Source of the DNA: Streptomyces aureoverticillatus
GTDB taxonomy: Bacteria > Actinomycetota > Actinomycetes > Streptomycetales > Streptomycetaceae
Direction: 5' to 3'
NCBI RefSeq assembly: GCF_014649395.1
Contig: NZ_BMSY01000001.1
Coordinates: forward strand, 868,001-932,000
DNA length: 64,000 nucleotides
This document shows positions 54,235 through 63,791 of the stretch, piece by piece (positions within the stretch are counted from its first letter, which is position 1; every line of letters begins with the position of its first letter). The position numbers and the translations under genes were made by a program. The notes under the pieces are model-generated. The model was not told the origin of the DNA. It ran no database searches and saw nothing but the letters and a program-made list of their open reading frames with translations.

Positions 54235-55602
54235 TTATCCCAGGGCCGACTTCACGACGTCCGCGAGGCGTCCGGCGACCGAGCGGGCCTGCTCGATGTC
54301 GGCGGCCTCGACCATGACCCGCACCAGCGGCTCGGTGCCGGAGGGGCGCAGCAGCACCCGGCCGGTGGCGCCCAGCTCGCGCTCGGCGTCGGCGACGGCG
54401 GCGGCCAGCTCGGCCGAGGTCTTCACCCGCGCCTTGTCGACGTCGGGGACGTTGATGAGGACCTGCGGCAGCCGCTCCATGACGGCGGCGAGCTCGGCGA
54501 GGCTCCGGCCCGTCTCGGCGACGCGGGCGGCGAGCAGCAGGCCGGTGAGGGTGCCGTCGCCGGTGGTGGCGTGGTCCAGGACGATGACGTGGCCGGACTG
54601 CTCGCCGCCGAGGGCGTAGCCGTGCTCCTTCATCGACTCCAGGACGTACCGGTCGCCGACGGCCGTCTGGACGAGGGACAGGCCCTCGCGCTCCATGGCG
54701 AGCTTGAAGCCCAGGTTGGACATGACCGTCGCGACCACGGTGTCCTGGCGCAGCGCGCCGCGCTCCCGCATCGCGAGGGCGAGGACGGCGAGGATCTGGT
54801 CGCCGTCGACCTCGGCGCCGGTGTGGTCCACGGCCAGGCAGCGGTCGGCGTCGCCGTCGTGCGCGATGCCGAGGTCGGCGCCGTGCTCGACGACGGCGGC
54901 CTTCAGCAGGTCGAGGTGGGTGGAGCCGCAGCCGTCGTTGATGTTGAGCCCGTCGGGCTTGGCGCCGATCGTGATGATCTCGGCACCGGCCCGCGCGAAC
55001 GCCTCCGGCGAGACGCGGGCGGCCGCACCGTGCGCCTCGTCCAGGACGACCTTGAGGCCGTCGAGACGGTTGGGGAGCACGCCGATGAGGTGCGCGACGT
55101 ACTGGTCGAAGCCCTCGTCGTACGTCGTGACGCGGCCGACGCCCGCACCCGTGGGGCGCTGCCAGGGAGCGTCGGTGCGGTGCACGAACTGGTTGTCGTA
55201 CTCGGCCTCGATCCGGTCCTCGAGATCGTCGGCGAGCTTGTGGCCGCCGCGGGCGAAGAACTTGATGCCGTTGTCGGGCATCGCGTTGTGGCTGGCGGAG
55301 AGCATCACGCCGAGGTCGGCGCCCAGCGCACCGGTGAGATGGGCCACCGCGGGGGTGGGCAGCACACCGACGCGCAGGACGTCCACGCCCGCGCTGGCGA
55401 GGCCCGCGACGACCGCGGCCTCGAGGAACTCCCCGGACGCCCGCGGGTCACGCCCGACCACCGCCGTCGGGCGATGGCCCTCGAAGGTGCCCGCTTCGGC
55501 GAGCACATGCGCCGCGGCGACCGAGAGACCGAGCGCGAGCTCGGCCGTCAGATCCGCGTTGGCGACACCGCGCACACCGTCCGTGCCGAAGAGTCGTCCC
55601 AC
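54235..55602 (-). CDS. glmM: Phosphoglucosamine mutase
   Basis: Interconverts glucosamine-6-phosphate and glucosamine-1-phosphate in UDP-GlcNAc synthesis. 455 residues: [15 protein letters not shown] start, catalytic phosphoserine Ser104 in [13 protein letters not shown], metal loop DGDADR in [14 protein letters not shown], sugar loop GGEQSGH and phosphate loop [12 protein letters not shown]. Functionally linked to glmS 3 kb away. It is downstream of rpsI but separated by a hairpin, so it likely has its own promoter. Confidence 0.97.
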   Translation of the reverse strand: MGRLFGTDGVRGVANADLTAELALGLSVAAAHVLAEAGTFEGHRPTAVVGRDPRASGEFLEAAVVAGLASAGVDVLRVGVLPTPAVAHLTGALGADLGVMLSASHNAMPDNGIKFFARGGHKLADDLEDRIEAEYDNQFVHRTDAPWQRPTGAGVGRVTTYDEGFDQYVAHLIGVLPNRLDGLKVVLDEAHGAAARVSPEAFARAGAEIITIGAKPDGLNINDGCGSTHLDLLKAAVVEHGADLGIAHDGDADRCLAVDHTGAEVDGDQILAVLALAMRERGALRQDTVVATVMSNLGFKLAMEREGLSLVQTAVGDRYVLESMKEHGYALGGEQSGHVIVLDHATTGDGTLTGLLLAARVAETGRSLAELAAVMERLPQVLINVPDVDKARVKTSAELAAAVADAERELGATGRVLLRPSGTEPLVRVMVEAADIEQARSVAGRLADVVKSALG

Positions 55603-55730
55603 TGCTGTCCTCCGAACATTGAGTGTCGGCTGGTTCTCGCGGACGCGGTGATCTCAGCGGCTCCGCCGCACGGCCTCGGCCGCCGCCCAGCCTGTCGAAC
55701 TTCTACCCCAGATCATGGGGTGCCGATAAA

Positions 55731-55771
55731 CGAACGCCCCGACAGCACACAGGGTGCCGCCGGGGCGTTCG
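55731..55771 (-). terminator. Terminator downstream of rpsI
   Basis: Inverted repeat CGAACGCCCC (55731-55740) and GGGGCGTTCG (55762-55771), with an inner GCAC/GTGC pair in the loop. It starts 25 bp past the rpsI stop. Confidence 0.82.
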
Positions 55772-55795
55772 GGAAGTACTAGCAGGCAGCGGTGT

Positions 55796-56311
55796 TTAGC
55801 GCTTGCTGTACTGCGGGGCCTTGCGGGCCTTCTTGAGACCGGCCTTCTTGCGCTCGACCGCACGGTCGTCGCGCTTGAGGAAGCCGGCCTTCTTGAGGGC
55901 GCCGCGGTTGTTGTCCACGTCGGCCTCGTTCAGGGCGCGGGCCACGCCGAGGCGCAGGGCGCCGGCCTGACCGGAGACGCCGCCACCCGCGATGCGGGCG
56001 ATGACGTCGTAGCGGTCGTCCAGCTCGAGCACCTTGAAGGGCTCGTTGACTTCCTGCTGGTGGACCTTGTTCGGGAAGTAGTCCTCGAGCGTGCGCCCGT
56101 TGATCTTCCACTTGCCGGTGCCCGGGACGATCCGGACGCGGGCGATGGCGTTCTTGCGACGGCCCAGGCCGGCGGCCGGCTGCGGGTCGCCGAAGCGCGC
56201 GGCGTTGGACTCCGAGGTGTACTCGCCCTCGACGGGCGCGTCCGACTCGGTGGTGTAGTGCTCGATGTCGACGGTCTCGTCGACAGGCTGCTCAGCGGTG
56301 GTCTCGGCCAC
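55796..56311 (-). CDS. rpsI: 30S ribosomal protein S9
   Basis: Small-subunit protein at the P-site end of the 16S rRNA head. 171 residues with an acidic ~40-residue N-terminal extension common in actinobacteria, then [31 protein letters not shown] and a basic C-terminus ending APQYSKR. The conserved C-terminal Lys-Arg is present. Cotranscribed with rplM (41-bp gap). Confidence 0.97.
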   Translation of the reverse strand: MAETTAEQPVDETVDIEHYTTESDAPVEGEYTSESNAARFGDPQPAAGLGRRKNAIARVRIVPGTGKWKINGRTLEDYFPNKVHQQEVNEPFKVLELDDRYDVIARIAGGGVSGQAGALRLGVARALNEADVDNNRGALKKAGFLKRDDRAVERKKAGLKKARKAPQYSKR

Positions 56312-56352
56312 GATGCTCCTCAGATTCTCTTCGTCTTAGGGGGTGGCCGGAA

Positions 56353-56796
56353 CTACTGCGCGACCTGGGTGATCTCGAACGGCTGCGGCTGCTGCGCGCC
56401 GTGCGGGTGCTGGTCACCCGCGTAGACCTTCAGCTTCGAGAGCATCTGACGGCCCAGGGTGTTCTTCGGGAGCATGCCCTTGACGGCCTTCTCGACGGCC
56501 TTCTCGGGGTTCTTCTCCAGCAGCTCGTCGTAGCGCACCGAGCGGAGGCCGCCCGGGTAGCCGGAGTGGCGGTAGGCCATCTTCTGGGTCCGCTTGTTGC
56601 CGGACAGGTGCACCTTGTCGGCGTTGATGATGATGACGAAGTCACCAGCGTCAACGTGCGGCGCGTAGATCGGCTTGTGCTTGCCCCGCAGGAGGGTGGC
56701 GGCAGTGGTCGCCAGGCGTCCCAGGACAACGTCCTGGGCGTCGATGACGTGCCACTGGCGGGTCACATCGCCGGGCTTGGGGCTGTACGTACGCAC
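56353..56796 (-). CDS. rplM: 50S ribosomal protein L13
   Basis: Early-assembly large-subunit protein of 147 residues: [19 protein letters not shown] start, [38 protein letters not shown], and [22 protein letters not shown] at 56796 gives the standard N-terminus; the frame's extension to 56877 is not conserved. First gene of the L13-S9 operon. Confidence 0.97.
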   Translation of the reverse strand: MRTYSPKPGDVTRQWHVIDAQDVVLGRLATTAATLLRGKHKPIYAPHVDAGDFVIIINADKVHLSGNKRTQKMAYRHSGYPGGLRSVRYDELLEKNPEKAVEKAVKGMLPKNTLGRQMLSKLKVYAGDQHPHGAQQPQPFEITQVAQ

Positions 56797-57488
56797 GGTT
56801 CGTAGCCTTCGCTTCTTCAGAGGTGGGGTTTCCCGCGGTCCAGCTCGAACCTCGGGAAAGGGTCCTGACAAGGCCACCTCGGACGATGGACGACAGCCTT
56901 GGCGGACCTCGGTGACGCAACCGAGTCCTGCCGCTGGTCATCGGCCCGGTGGGCCGGTGTAAGGGCCCCTCACGTGAGAATGAGAAAGCCAATACACATA
57001 ACGAACAGGCAGAATACCCGCCGTGCCCCGTACGGGTCAAAACGGTGCCGCCACCCTCGCGGGCGGGCGCCGTATCCTGCCTCGGCCACGCCCCGTACGC
57101 CGGGGCGGGCGCCCTCCTTCCCCGCCGCTCCGCGGCGGGTTCTTTCCCACCCACCCACCCTTACTACCTGCCGGAACAGCCCGTGGGCCCCTGCCGGAAC
57201 AGCCGGTGAGCGACCCTTCAGCCCGCTCGGCGAAATCTCAGCCCGTCCGGCGCTTGAGGACGAGCCACGCAGCGGCGATAGCGGGAGCCGCCCCACCCAC
57301 CCGGGACACCCACCCCACTCCCCCACTCAGCCCCACCCCCCTCCAGCCCGCCCGACGCCTGAGGACAAGCCGCAAAGCGGCGACAGCGGGAGCTGCCCCA
57401 CCCACCCGGGACACCCACCCCACTCCCCCACTCAGCCCCACCCCCCTCCAGCCCGTCCGGCGCCTGAGGACGAGCCGCGCAGCGGCGA
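56797..57488. other. Gene-free interval between rplM and GT87 gene
   Basis: Nearest rplM (56797-57010) must hold its promoter; an AT-rich stretch at about 56976-57013 stands out. From 57200 the DNA consists of repeats of families B and C. No gene is supported; long frames here only translate the repeats. Confidence 0.7.
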
Positions 57489-57489
57489 T
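57241..57489 (+). repeat. 105-bp tandem repeat built on family B
   Basis: Units start at 57241 and 57346 (period exactly 105), with a partial third unit from 57451. Each opens with gcccgtccggcgcttgagga-type core and continues with gcagcggcgatagcgggag and a C/A-rich PxxP-like run containing cacccacccgggacacccac. The core is the same as at 21455, 21581 and 21667. Confidence 0.88.
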
Positions 57490-57566
57490 CAGCGGGGGTC
57501 CAGGGGGCGCAGCCCCCTGGTTACGGGAAGGGGCGGGATTGGGGAAAGCCCCGCAGGGCCCGCCCA
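57487..57566. repeat. Dispersed repeat family C overlapping the GT87 3' end
   Basis: gggggtccagggggcgcagccc with an AGGGGGC-gca-GCCCCCT hairpin and then cgggaaggggcgggattgggg. Same block order as at 35008-35097. It supplies the stop codon and last ~25 codons of the glycosyltransferase frame. Confidence 0.7.
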
Positions 57567-58811
57567 CCCGTCACGGAACCGGCGCCGCCCCACAGCAGCA
57601 CACCGCCAGAACACCACCCCGGCCAACAGACACAACGTGAACGCGTCCTTGAAGGCCCGCTGAGGCAGCGCCTCCACCCCCACCCACACAAACCCCGGCA
57701 CCTGCGGCACCAGCGCCACCCAGAACCACACCCCCCGCACCACGGACCCCGCCCCCAGCCCCCCGGCCAGCAGCAGCGGCAGCACGACCAGCAGATAGTG
57801 GTCGTACGAAGGCCGGGACACCAGAAACGCGGCCAGCATCAACGCGGCCGCGCTCTCCACGACCCGCCCCGCCTCGCTCCCCCGACCCCCCGCCCAAGGC
57901 CCCGGGGCCAGCCACCGCCGCCACGCACACCACACCCCCACCCCGGCCCCCACCCCGGAAACCAGCGACGCCGCCACGGCAGGCACCCCCAGCCGCGGCA
58001 GCACAGCCGCAGGCGACGCCTCGTACAGCCGCACGAACCGATCCTCCCCGCGCAGCAGAAACGGCAGCGTCCGCGTGAAGAAGGCGCCGGGATCCGGCAG
58101 CACCAGCGCGGCGAGCACCGACACCACCACCGGCACCAGCACCGCCACCCCCAGCGCCCGCCACTTCCGCGCGAACACGAACAGCAGCAGCACCGGCACG
58201 AGCAGCGGCTTGACCGCGACCGCCGCCCCGATCACCGCCCCGGCGGCCACCCACCGCCCCCGGCACACGCACAGCAGAGCCACCGGCAGCGCCACCGCCG
58301 AGGCCACCGTCCAGTTGCCCAGCTCCACGAGGTGGACGAAGGGCGCGAACCCGAGGACGAGCCCCAGCAGCCCGAGCACCGCGAACCGGCTCCGCCCGGC
58401 CACGCCGTGGATCCGCAGCGCACACGCCCACCCACAGGCCAGCGCAGCCACCACCCCCACCGGCACGAGCACCCGCGCCGTCTCCGGGAACACCGCCTGC
58501 GGAACCGCCGCGAGCACGGCCCCCGGCAGATAGAGGAAGTGCCGGTCGGCGTACGGAGACCGGCCCTCAAGCCACGCGTCGGCCGCCCGCACCACGATCG
58601 CGTTGTCCATCCCGCCGTCCGGCACCCGGTACGCGATCCGCAGCGCCGCCGCCCCAAGGACGACCCCGAGGACCACCCACGCCTGCCACCCCGCGGGCCG
58701 CACCAGCCACCCGGCGAGACCGGAATCACCCGCACCGGCCCCGGCGCCGGAGCCGCCCCCCGGACCAGCATCACCAGAAACGGAAGAAACGCCCTCTTTG
58801 CCCGAATCCAT
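57489..58811 (-). CDS. GT87-family (PIM-type) membrane mannosyltransferase
   Basis: Polyprenyl-phosphate-mannose-dependent alpha-mannosyltransferase family, 440 residues, about ten membrane helices (WVVLGVVLGAAALRIAYRV; GVVAALACGWACALRI; LLVPVLLLFVFARKW). The first outer loop contains the family-type motif PDGGMDNAIVVRAADAWLEG-RSPY, with an Asp that would be the catalytic base. C-terminal RRRFRDGWAGPAGLSPIPPL and beyond is translated repeat, so the original stop may be lost. ATG 58811 has no strong ribosome-binding site; GTG 58841 is an alternative. Substrate likely a cell-envelope glycolipid. Confidence 0.85.
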   Translation of the reverse strand: MDSGKEGVSSVSGDAGPGGGSGAGAGAGDSGLAGWLVRPAGWQAWVVLGVVLGAAALRIAYRVPDGGMDNAIVVRAADAWLEGRSPYADRHFLYLPGAVLAAVPQAVFPETARVLVPVGVVAALACGWACALRIHGVAGRSRFAVLGLLGLVLGFAPFVHLVELGNWTVASAVALPVALLCVCRGRWVAAGAVIGAAVAVKPLLVPVLLLFVFARKWRALGVAVLVPVVVSVLAALVLPDPGAFFTRTLPFLLRGEDRFVRLYEASPAAVLPRLGVPAVAASLVSGVGAGVGVWCAWRRWLAPGPWAGGRGSEAGRVVESAAALMLAAFLVSRPSYDHYLLVVLPLLLAGGLGAGSVVRGVWFWVALVPQVPGFVWVGVEALPQRAFKDAFTLCLLAGVVFWRCAAVGRRRFRDGWAGPAGLSPIPPLPVTRGLRPLDPR

Positions 58812-58885
58812 GCGCGTCAGGCTAGGCCGAGATCGCCCCACAACCCCGGCTCAACATCCCCACGGCCCCGTCTAAGATGCGCCCC

Positions 58886-59734
58886 ATGAGCTTTGGGCAA
58901 GGGGGACCCCAGTGGGGTCCGGGGGGCCCGCAGACCCCCGACTGGGCGGCGCTCGCCGAAGCGTCCGAGGCACGTGCCCGCCGCCGCAGGTGGATGCTGA
59001 TCGGCGGCGGCGCGCTCGCCACCATCGGCGTCGCGGCGGCCGTGGCCATCGGCGTCGTCTCCGCGAACAGCGACGACGCCTCGGCCTCCAACAAGCCCGC
59101 GAGCGAGCTGCCCACCAGCGCCGACATCCCGGGCGCGAGCACGCCCGCCGAGCCGTCCTTCGAGGCGACCACTCCCCCGCCCCCGCCGGACCCGAAGGAC
59201 TACATCTCCAGCGCCAAGAAGGACAAGGCCCCGCTCGGCCCGGAGTCCTTCTTCCCGGGCACGAAGCTGACCTCCGGAGAGCGCGTCTACAAGAAGGGCG
59301 CGACGGACAGCAGCAAGAAGTGCGCCTCCGTCGCCCAGCCGGCTCTGGCCGCCATCCTGACGAAGAACAAGTGCACCGAGGTGCTGCGCGCCACCTACGC
59401 CCGCAAGGGCATCGCGGTCACCGTCGGCGTCGCCGTCTTCGACACCGAGGCCCAGGCCACCCGGGCCAAGAACCAGGCCGACGAGGGCCTGGTCACGTCC
59501 CTGCCCGGCAAGGGCGTCGCCCCGTTCTGCCGTACGACGGTCTGCCGCGGCACGTACAACGCGTACGGCCGCTACGCGTACTTCACGACGACCGGCTTCC
59601 TCAACGGCAAGGACGTCACGAAGAAGGACCGCAACGCGTACGAGGTCGGCGACGACCTGGCCCGCTTCACCTTCCACCAGATCAACCGCCGGGGCGAGGC
59701 CCAGGCGTCGGCGGCGGCGAACAACCCCGAGTAG
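58886..59734 (+). CDS. Membrane-anchored secreted protein of unknown function
   Basis: A 282-residue protein: Gly/Pro-rich cytosolic N-tail, one membrane helix (WMLIGGGALATIGVAAAVAIGVV, about residues 35-57), a Pro/Ser/Thr-rich spacer with a PPPPPDPKDY turn, then a folded extracellular domain with four Cys (KKCASVA, KNKCTEVLRATYARKG, FCRTTVCRG). The four cysteines suggest two disulfides. ATG 58886 is preferred over 58877. Divergent from the mannosyltransferase gene and convergent with truA. Not recognised. Confidence 0.8.
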   Translation: MSFGQGGPQWGPGGPQTPDWAALAEASEARARRRRWMLIGGGALATIGVAAAVAIGVVSANSDDASASNKPASELPTSADIPGASTPAEPSFEATTPPPPPDPKDYISSAKKDKAPLGPESFFPGTKLTSGERVYKKGATDSSKKCASVAQPALAAILTKNKCTEVLRATYARKGIAVTVGVAVFDTEAQATRAKNQADEGLVTSLPGKGVAPFCRTTVCRGTYNAYGRYAYFTTTGFLNGKDVTKKDRNAYEVGDDLARFTFHQINRRGEAQASAAANNPE

Positions 59735-59789
59735 GCCCCGCCGCCCGCGCCCGGCCCCGAGGCCCACGGCGAAAACCCGCCGCAGGCCC

Positions 59790-60656
59790 TCAGCAGCACC
59801 CCGCCGAGCCCGCGCCCCCGGGCAGCGTCCGCTTGTTGCGCGCCTCCACGCTCCGCGCGGCGAGCAGCTCGTCGGCCGGATAGCCGACCTCCTCCAGCGT
59901 CAGCCCGTGCGGCCGCACCACATGCACGGCCGAGTCCCGCACACCGGCGGCGAGGACCTTGCCCGGCCAGTCCGGCGGCCGGTGCCCGTCCCCGACGAAC
60001 AGCATCGCCCCGACCAGCGACCGCACCATGTTGTGGCAGAACGCGTCCGCCTTCACGGTCGCCTCGAGAATCCCGTCGGGAAGCCGCTCCCAGCGCAGTT
60101 CCTGAAGCGTACGAATGGTCGTGGCGCCCTCGCGCCGCTTGCAGTACGCGGCGAAGTCGTGCTCCCCGATCAGCGCCTCGGCGGCGGTGTTCATGGCGTC
60201 GACGTCCAGCGTCCAGTCGTGCCACAGCACGTGCCCGCGCAGCAGCGGGTCGACGCCTCCGGGGTGATCGGTCACGCGGTACGCGTACCGCCGCCAGATC
60301 GCCGAGAACCGCGCGTTGAACCCGGCGGGCGCCTCCTCGGCCTTCCACACCCGCACGTCGTGCGGCAGCCGCCCGGCGAGCCGCCGCAGCAGCTTCTCCT
60401 CGTGCTCGGCCCACACGCTCTCCGGCAGATCGACGTGGGCGACCTGCCCGCGCGCGTGCACCCCGCTGTCGGTCCGCCCGGCCACGGTCAGCTCGTACGT
60501 CTCCCGCGACCGCGTCACCGTACGCAGCGCGTCCTCGATCTCGCCCTGGACGGTCCGCTGCCCCTCCCGCTGCTTGGCCCAGCCGGAGAAGTCCTTGCCG
60601 TCGTAGCTCAGGTCGAGCCGCACCCGGACGAAACCGGGCTCCACTTCCTCACTCAC
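59790..60656 (-). CDS. truA: tRNA pseudouridine(38-40) synthase TruA
   Basis: Isomerises uridines 38-40 of the anticodon arm. 288 residues with [17 protein letters not shown], catalytic Asp63 in [32 protein letters not shown] and [12 protein letters not shown]-terminal ~20 residues ([16 protein letters not shown]) are non-conserved. Downstream of rplQ on the same strand with a hairpin between. Confidence 0.96.
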   Translation of the reverse strand: MSEEVEPGFVRVRLDLSYDGKDFSGWAKQREGQRTVQGEIEDALRTVTRSRETYELTVAGRTDSGVHARGQVAHVDLPESVWAEHEEKLLRRLAGRLPHDVRVWKAEEAPAGFNARFSAIWRRYAYRVTDHPGGVDPLLRGHVLWHDWTLDVDAMNTAAEALIGEHDFAAYCKRREGATTIRTLQELRWERLPDGILEATVKADAFCHNMVRSLVGAMLFVGDGHRPPDWPGKVLAAGVRDSAVHVVRPHGLTLEEVGYPADELLAARSVEARNKRTLPGGAGSAGCC

Positions 60657-60681
60657 ACACAGATCCTCTCAGGAACGCGAA

Positions 60682-60711
60682 AGCGGGCCCGCCCCGAAGG
60701 GCGGACCCGCT
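60682..60711 (-). terminator. Hairpin terminator after rplQ
   Basis: AGCGGGCCCGCCC (60682-60694), loop CGAA, GGGCGGACCCGCT (60699-60711), one mismatch in 13 bp. It starts 18 bp past the rplQ stop and 26 bp before truA, so truA is probably served by read-through or its own promoter. Confidence 0.82.
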
Positions 60712-60728
60712 CACAGCAAGGCAGAGCC

Positions 60729-61229
60729 TCAGGCGTCCTTGGACTCCTCGGCGGAAGCCTCGTCGGACTTGGCCTCGGTCTCGACCGGAGCCTCGTCCTT
60801 CTTCAGGGCGTCTTCCTTGACGGCACGCTTCGTGGCCGCCTCGGCCTCACCGGTGGCCTGCTGGGCCACGGTCAGGGCCTCCACCAGCTCGATGACGGCC
60901 ATGGGCGCGTTGTCGCCACGGCGGTTACCGATCTTGGTGATGCGGGTGTAGCCACCCGGGCGGTTCTCGTAGCGCGGGCCGATCTCGGTGAAGAGCGTGT
61001 GGACGACGCTCTTGTCCGTGATGACCTGGAGGACCTGGCGGCGGTTGTGAAGGTCGCCCTTCTTCGCCTTGGTGACCAGACGCTCCGCGTAGGGACGCAG
61101 ACGACGGGCCTTGGCCTCCGTGGTGGTGATGCGGCCGTGCTCGAAGAGATCCTTGGCGAGGTTCGCCAGCATCAGCTTCTCGTGCGCGGCACTGCCACCC
61201 ATACGGGCACCCTTGGTGGGCTTCGGCAT
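60729..61229 (-). CDS. rplQ: 50S ribosomal protein L17
   Basis: Large-subunit protein of 166 residues. Core: [65 protein letters not shown]. The last ~45 residues form a Glu/Ala/Lys-rich extension ([18 protein letters not shown]...EESKDA) common in high-GC actinobacteria and of unknown role. Follows rpoA. Confidence 0.97.
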   Translation of the reverse strand: MPKPTKGARMGGSAAHEKLMLANLAKDLFEHGRITTTEAKARRLRPYAERLVTKAKKGDLHNRRQVLQVITDKSVVHTLFTEIGPRYENRPGGYTRITKIGNRRGDNAPMAVIELVEALTVAQQATGEAEAATKRAVKEDALKKDEAPVETEAKSDEASAEESKDA

Positions 61230-61283
61230 GGTGTTTCTCCTAGTGATCTGCCCCGGCCGTATCAGGTACCGGGGTCAGCGGTA

Positions 61284-61307
61284 CCCGCGCCCCGTAAGGG
61301 GCGCGGG
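61284..61307. repeat. Family A-like hairpin between rpoA and rplQ
   Basis: CCCGCGCCCC-GTAA-GGGGCGCGGG (10-bp perfect stem) followed by aactgcgcgaccagcc, a sequence block typical of dispersed Streptomyces repeats. It lies within the rpoA-rplQ spacer, so it could attenuate or stabilise the operon mRNA at this point. Confidence 0.65.
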
Positions 61308-61367
61308 GAACTGCGCGACCAGCCGAAGCCGGTCCGCAGCCACAATCGAACCGCGAGGCCCGAGCTC

Positions 61368-62390
61368 TCAGTACTGCTCGGTCTCGACGAACCCGGCGTC
61401 CGCGTCATCGTCGGCGCCGAAGGCGTCAGCGGCGGCGGTCGGGTCGAAGCCGGGAGGCGAGTCCTTCAGCGCCAGACCCATCCCGTTCAGCTTCATCTTG
61501 ACCTCGTCGATGGACTTCGCACCGAAGTTGCGAATGTCGAGGAGGTCCGCCTCGGAGCGGGCGACGAGCTCACCCACGGAGTGGATGCCCTCACGCTTGA
61601 GGCAGTTGTACGACCGAACGGTGAGCTCGAGCTCCTCGATCGGCAGCGCCAGATCGGCGGCGAGCGCGGCGTCCGTCGGGGACGGACCCATGTCGATGCC
61701 CTCGGCGTCGATGTTCAGCTCACGGGCGAGACCGAACAGCTCGACCAGGGTCTTGCCGGCGGACGCCATGGCGTCACGCGGGCGCATGGCCTGCTTGGTC
61801 TCGACGTCGACGATCAGCTTGTCGAAGTCGGTGCGCTGCTCGACACGCGTGGCCTCGACCTTGTACGTGACCTTCAGCACCGGCGAGTAGATGGAGTCGA
61901 CCGGGATACGGCCGATCTCCTGGCCGACCTGCTTGTTCTGCACGGCGGAGACGTAGCCGCGACCGCGCTCGACGGTCAGCTCCATCTCCAGCTTGCCCTT
62001 GCCGTTGAGCGTGGCGAGGACGAGGTCGGGGTTGTGCACCTCGACACCGGCCGGGGGCGCGATGTCGGCGGCGGTGACCAGACCCGGGCCCTGCTTGCGC
62101 AGGTACATCACGACCGGCTCGTCGTGCTCCGAGGAGACGACCAGCTGCTTGATGTTGAGGATCAGGTCGGTGACGTCCTCCTTGACGCCCGGCACGGTGG
62201 TGAACTCGTGCAGGACACCGTCGATGCGAATGCTGGTAACGGCAGCACCCGGGATCGACGACAGGAGGGTCCGGCGCAGGGAGTTGCCGAGGGTGTAGCC
62301 GAAGCCCGGCTCCAGCGGCTCGATGACGAACCGGGAGCGGAACTCGTCGACGACCTCTTCGGTCAACGAGGGACGCTGAGCAATCAGCAT
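61368..62390 (-). CDS. rpoA: DNA-directed RNA polymerase subunit alpha
   Basis: 340-residue alpha subunit. The N-terminal dimerisation domain contains [20 protein letters not shown], and [20 protein letters not shown] ends the NTD. The C-terminal domain has [20 protein letters not shown] and the UP-element/activator helix region [20 protein letters not shown]. Normal length for actinobacteria with a short acidic tail ending VETEQY. Middle of the S13-S11-(S4 elsewhere)-alpha-L17 operon. Confidence 0.98.
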   Translation of the reverse strand: MLIAQRPSLTEEVVDEFRSRFVIEPLEPGFGYTLGNSLRRTLLSSIPGAAVTSIRIDGVLHEFTTVPGVKEDVTDLILNIKQLVVSSEHDEPVVMYLRKQGPGLVTAADIAPPAGVEVHNPDLVLATLNGKGKLEMELTVERGRGYVSAVQNKQVGQEIGRIPVDSIYSPVLKVTYKVEATRVEQRTDFDKLIVDVETKQAMRPRDAMASAGKTLVELFGLARELNIDAEGIDMGPSPTDAALAADLALPIEELELTVRSYNCLKREGIHSVGELVARSEADLLDIRNFGAKSIDEVKMKLNGMGLALKDSPPGFDPTAAADAFGADDDADAGFVETEQY

Positions 62391-62450
62391 GTTGCGATCC
62401 TTCAGTCATGGGCGCCCGCTATTTGACGCCCTACTGCAATGACAAGGGTA

Positions 62451-62486
62451 CGGGCGGTACGGCCCCCTAGGGGTACGTACCGCCCG
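62451..62486. promoter_or_regulatory. Hairpin between rpsK and rpoA
   Basis: CGGGCGGTAC (62451-62460) pairs with GTACCGCCCG (62477-62486); a few inner pairs extend it. It lies in the 147-bp spacer between rpsK and rpoA, a place where actinobacteria lack rpsD. It may be a processing site, attenuator or partial terminator controlling rpoA dosage. Confidence 0.6.
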
Positions 62487-62537
62487 AATCCTCAAGGCAA
62501 CCGCGCGCGGCGGCACCAGGTCCGACGTAGAAAGACG

Positions 62538-62942
62538 TCAGACGCGGCGGCGCTTCGGCGGACGGCAGCCGTTGTGCGGGGTGGGGGTGACGTCCTGGAT
62601 CGAACCGACCTCGAGGCCCGTGGCCTGGAGGGAGCGGATCGCGGTCTCACGGCCGGAGCCGGGACCCTTGACGAAGACGTCGACCTTGCGCATGCCGTGC
62701 TCCTGCGCGCGACGCGCGGCCGACTCGGCGGCCATCTGCGCGGCGAACGGGGTGGACTTGCGCGAGCCCTTGAAGCCGACGTGGCCGGCAGAGGCCCAGG
62801 AGATCACGTTGCCCGTGGGGTCCGTGATCGAGACGATCGTGTTGTTGAACGTGCTCTTGATGTGCGCGTGGCCGTGAGCGACGTTCTTCTTTTCCTTGCG
62901 GCGCACCTTCTTGGCAGCGCCCTGACGACCCTTGGGGGGCAT
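62538..62942 (-). CDS. rpsK: 30S ribosomal protein S11
   Basis: 134-residue platform protein. Basic start [99 protein letters not shown] end. All invariant blocks present. Follows rpsM; the usual rpsD is not between it and rpoA, as in other actinobacteria. Confidence 0.98.
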   Translation of the reverse strand: MPPKGRQGAAKKVRRKEKKNVAHGHAHIKSTFNNTIVSITDPTGNVISWASAGHVGFKGSRKSTPFAAQMAAESAARRAQEHGMRKVDVFVKGPGSGRETAIRSLQATGLEVGSIQDVTPTPHNGCRPPKRRRV

Positions 62943-63007
62943 CTATAACTCCTACGGGAGGTGGTCGGTCCTGCAGCAACAGCTGTCGATAGACCGCTGA
63001 GCGAGGA

Positions 63008-63388
63008 CTACTTCTTGCCCGGCTTCTTCTTACCGGCGATGGCGCGACGCGGGCCCTTGCGGGTGCGGGCGTTGGTGCTGGTGCGCTGACCGCGGACGGG
63101 CAGGCCACGGCGGTGGCGCAGGCCCTGGTAGCAGCCGATCTCGACCTTGCGGCGGATGTCGGCCTGAATCTCGCGACGGAGGTCACCCTCGGTCTTGATG
63201 TTCTGGTCCACGTACTCGCGGATCTTGACCAGGTCCTCTTCGGACAGGTCGCGAACGCGGGTGTTGCGGTCGACACCAGTGGCGTCCAGGGTCTCCTGGG
63301 ACAGCGTCCGGCCGATGCCGAACACATAGGTGAGGGCGACCTCAATGCGCTTGTCGCGCGGGAGGTCGACGCCTTCAACGCGTGCCAT
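63008..63388 (-). CDS. rpsM: 30S ribosomal protein S13
   Basis: 126-residue head protein contacting P-site t[24 protein letters not shown], helix-two-turn-helix segment, [39 protein letters not shown] and a Lys-rich C-terminus ([11 protein letters not shown]). 65 bp upstream of rpsK. Confidence 0.98.
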   Translation of the reverse strand: MARVEGVDLPRDKRIEVALTYVFGIGRTLSQETLDATGVDRNTRVRDLSEEDLVKIREYVDQNIKTEGDLRREIQADIRRKVEIGCYQGLRHRRGLPVRGQRTSTNARTRKGPRRAIAGKKKPGKK

Positions 63389-63620
63389 TCATGGCTCCTG
63401 TTGATACTCGGAGGTCTTCAGCAGAACCGCTCCCGACCGCCGTTCCCTTTCCGCCTCGGCCGCTGGGGCCTGCACCGAAAAGAGTTGGTACGAACCGGGT
63501 CCCCGGCCTCCGACCGGGGGTGTCGCCCTCCATTACCTGCGAATGGATCTGAAGAGGGACGGGTCCTGCATATGTGCTGTTACGTGCGTCGCGCGAAAAT
63601 CTGCGAGTGCAGTACGTGCG

Positions 63621-63734
63621 TCAGCCCTGGCGCTGCTTGTGGCGCGGGTTGTCGCAAATGATCATGACCCGGCCGTGACGGCGGATCACCCTGCACTTGT
63701 CGCAGATCTTCTTGACGCTCGGCTTGACCTTCAT
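63621..63734 (-). CDS. rpmJ: 50S ribosomal protein L36
   Basis: 37-residue zinc-binding protein [20 protein letters not shown] followed by [17 protein letters not shown], below the length of most gene tracks. Zinc ligands Cys11, Cys14, Cys27 and His32 are present, so this is the C+ (zinc-dependent) form. Sits between infA and rpsM as in most actinobacteria. Confidence 0.97.
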   Translation of the reverse strand: MKVKPSVKKICDKCRVIRRHGRVMIICDNPRHKQRQG

Positions 63735-63791
63735 TGGTGAGGTTCTCCGGGTCAGTGCCATCACCCCGCCGGAGCGGGGCGCGGGCAAGAT

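Noticed and set aside
54571..55782. 403-codon plus-strand frame
   Set aside because: Antisense to glmM; Val/Asp/Gly-rich shadow pattern.
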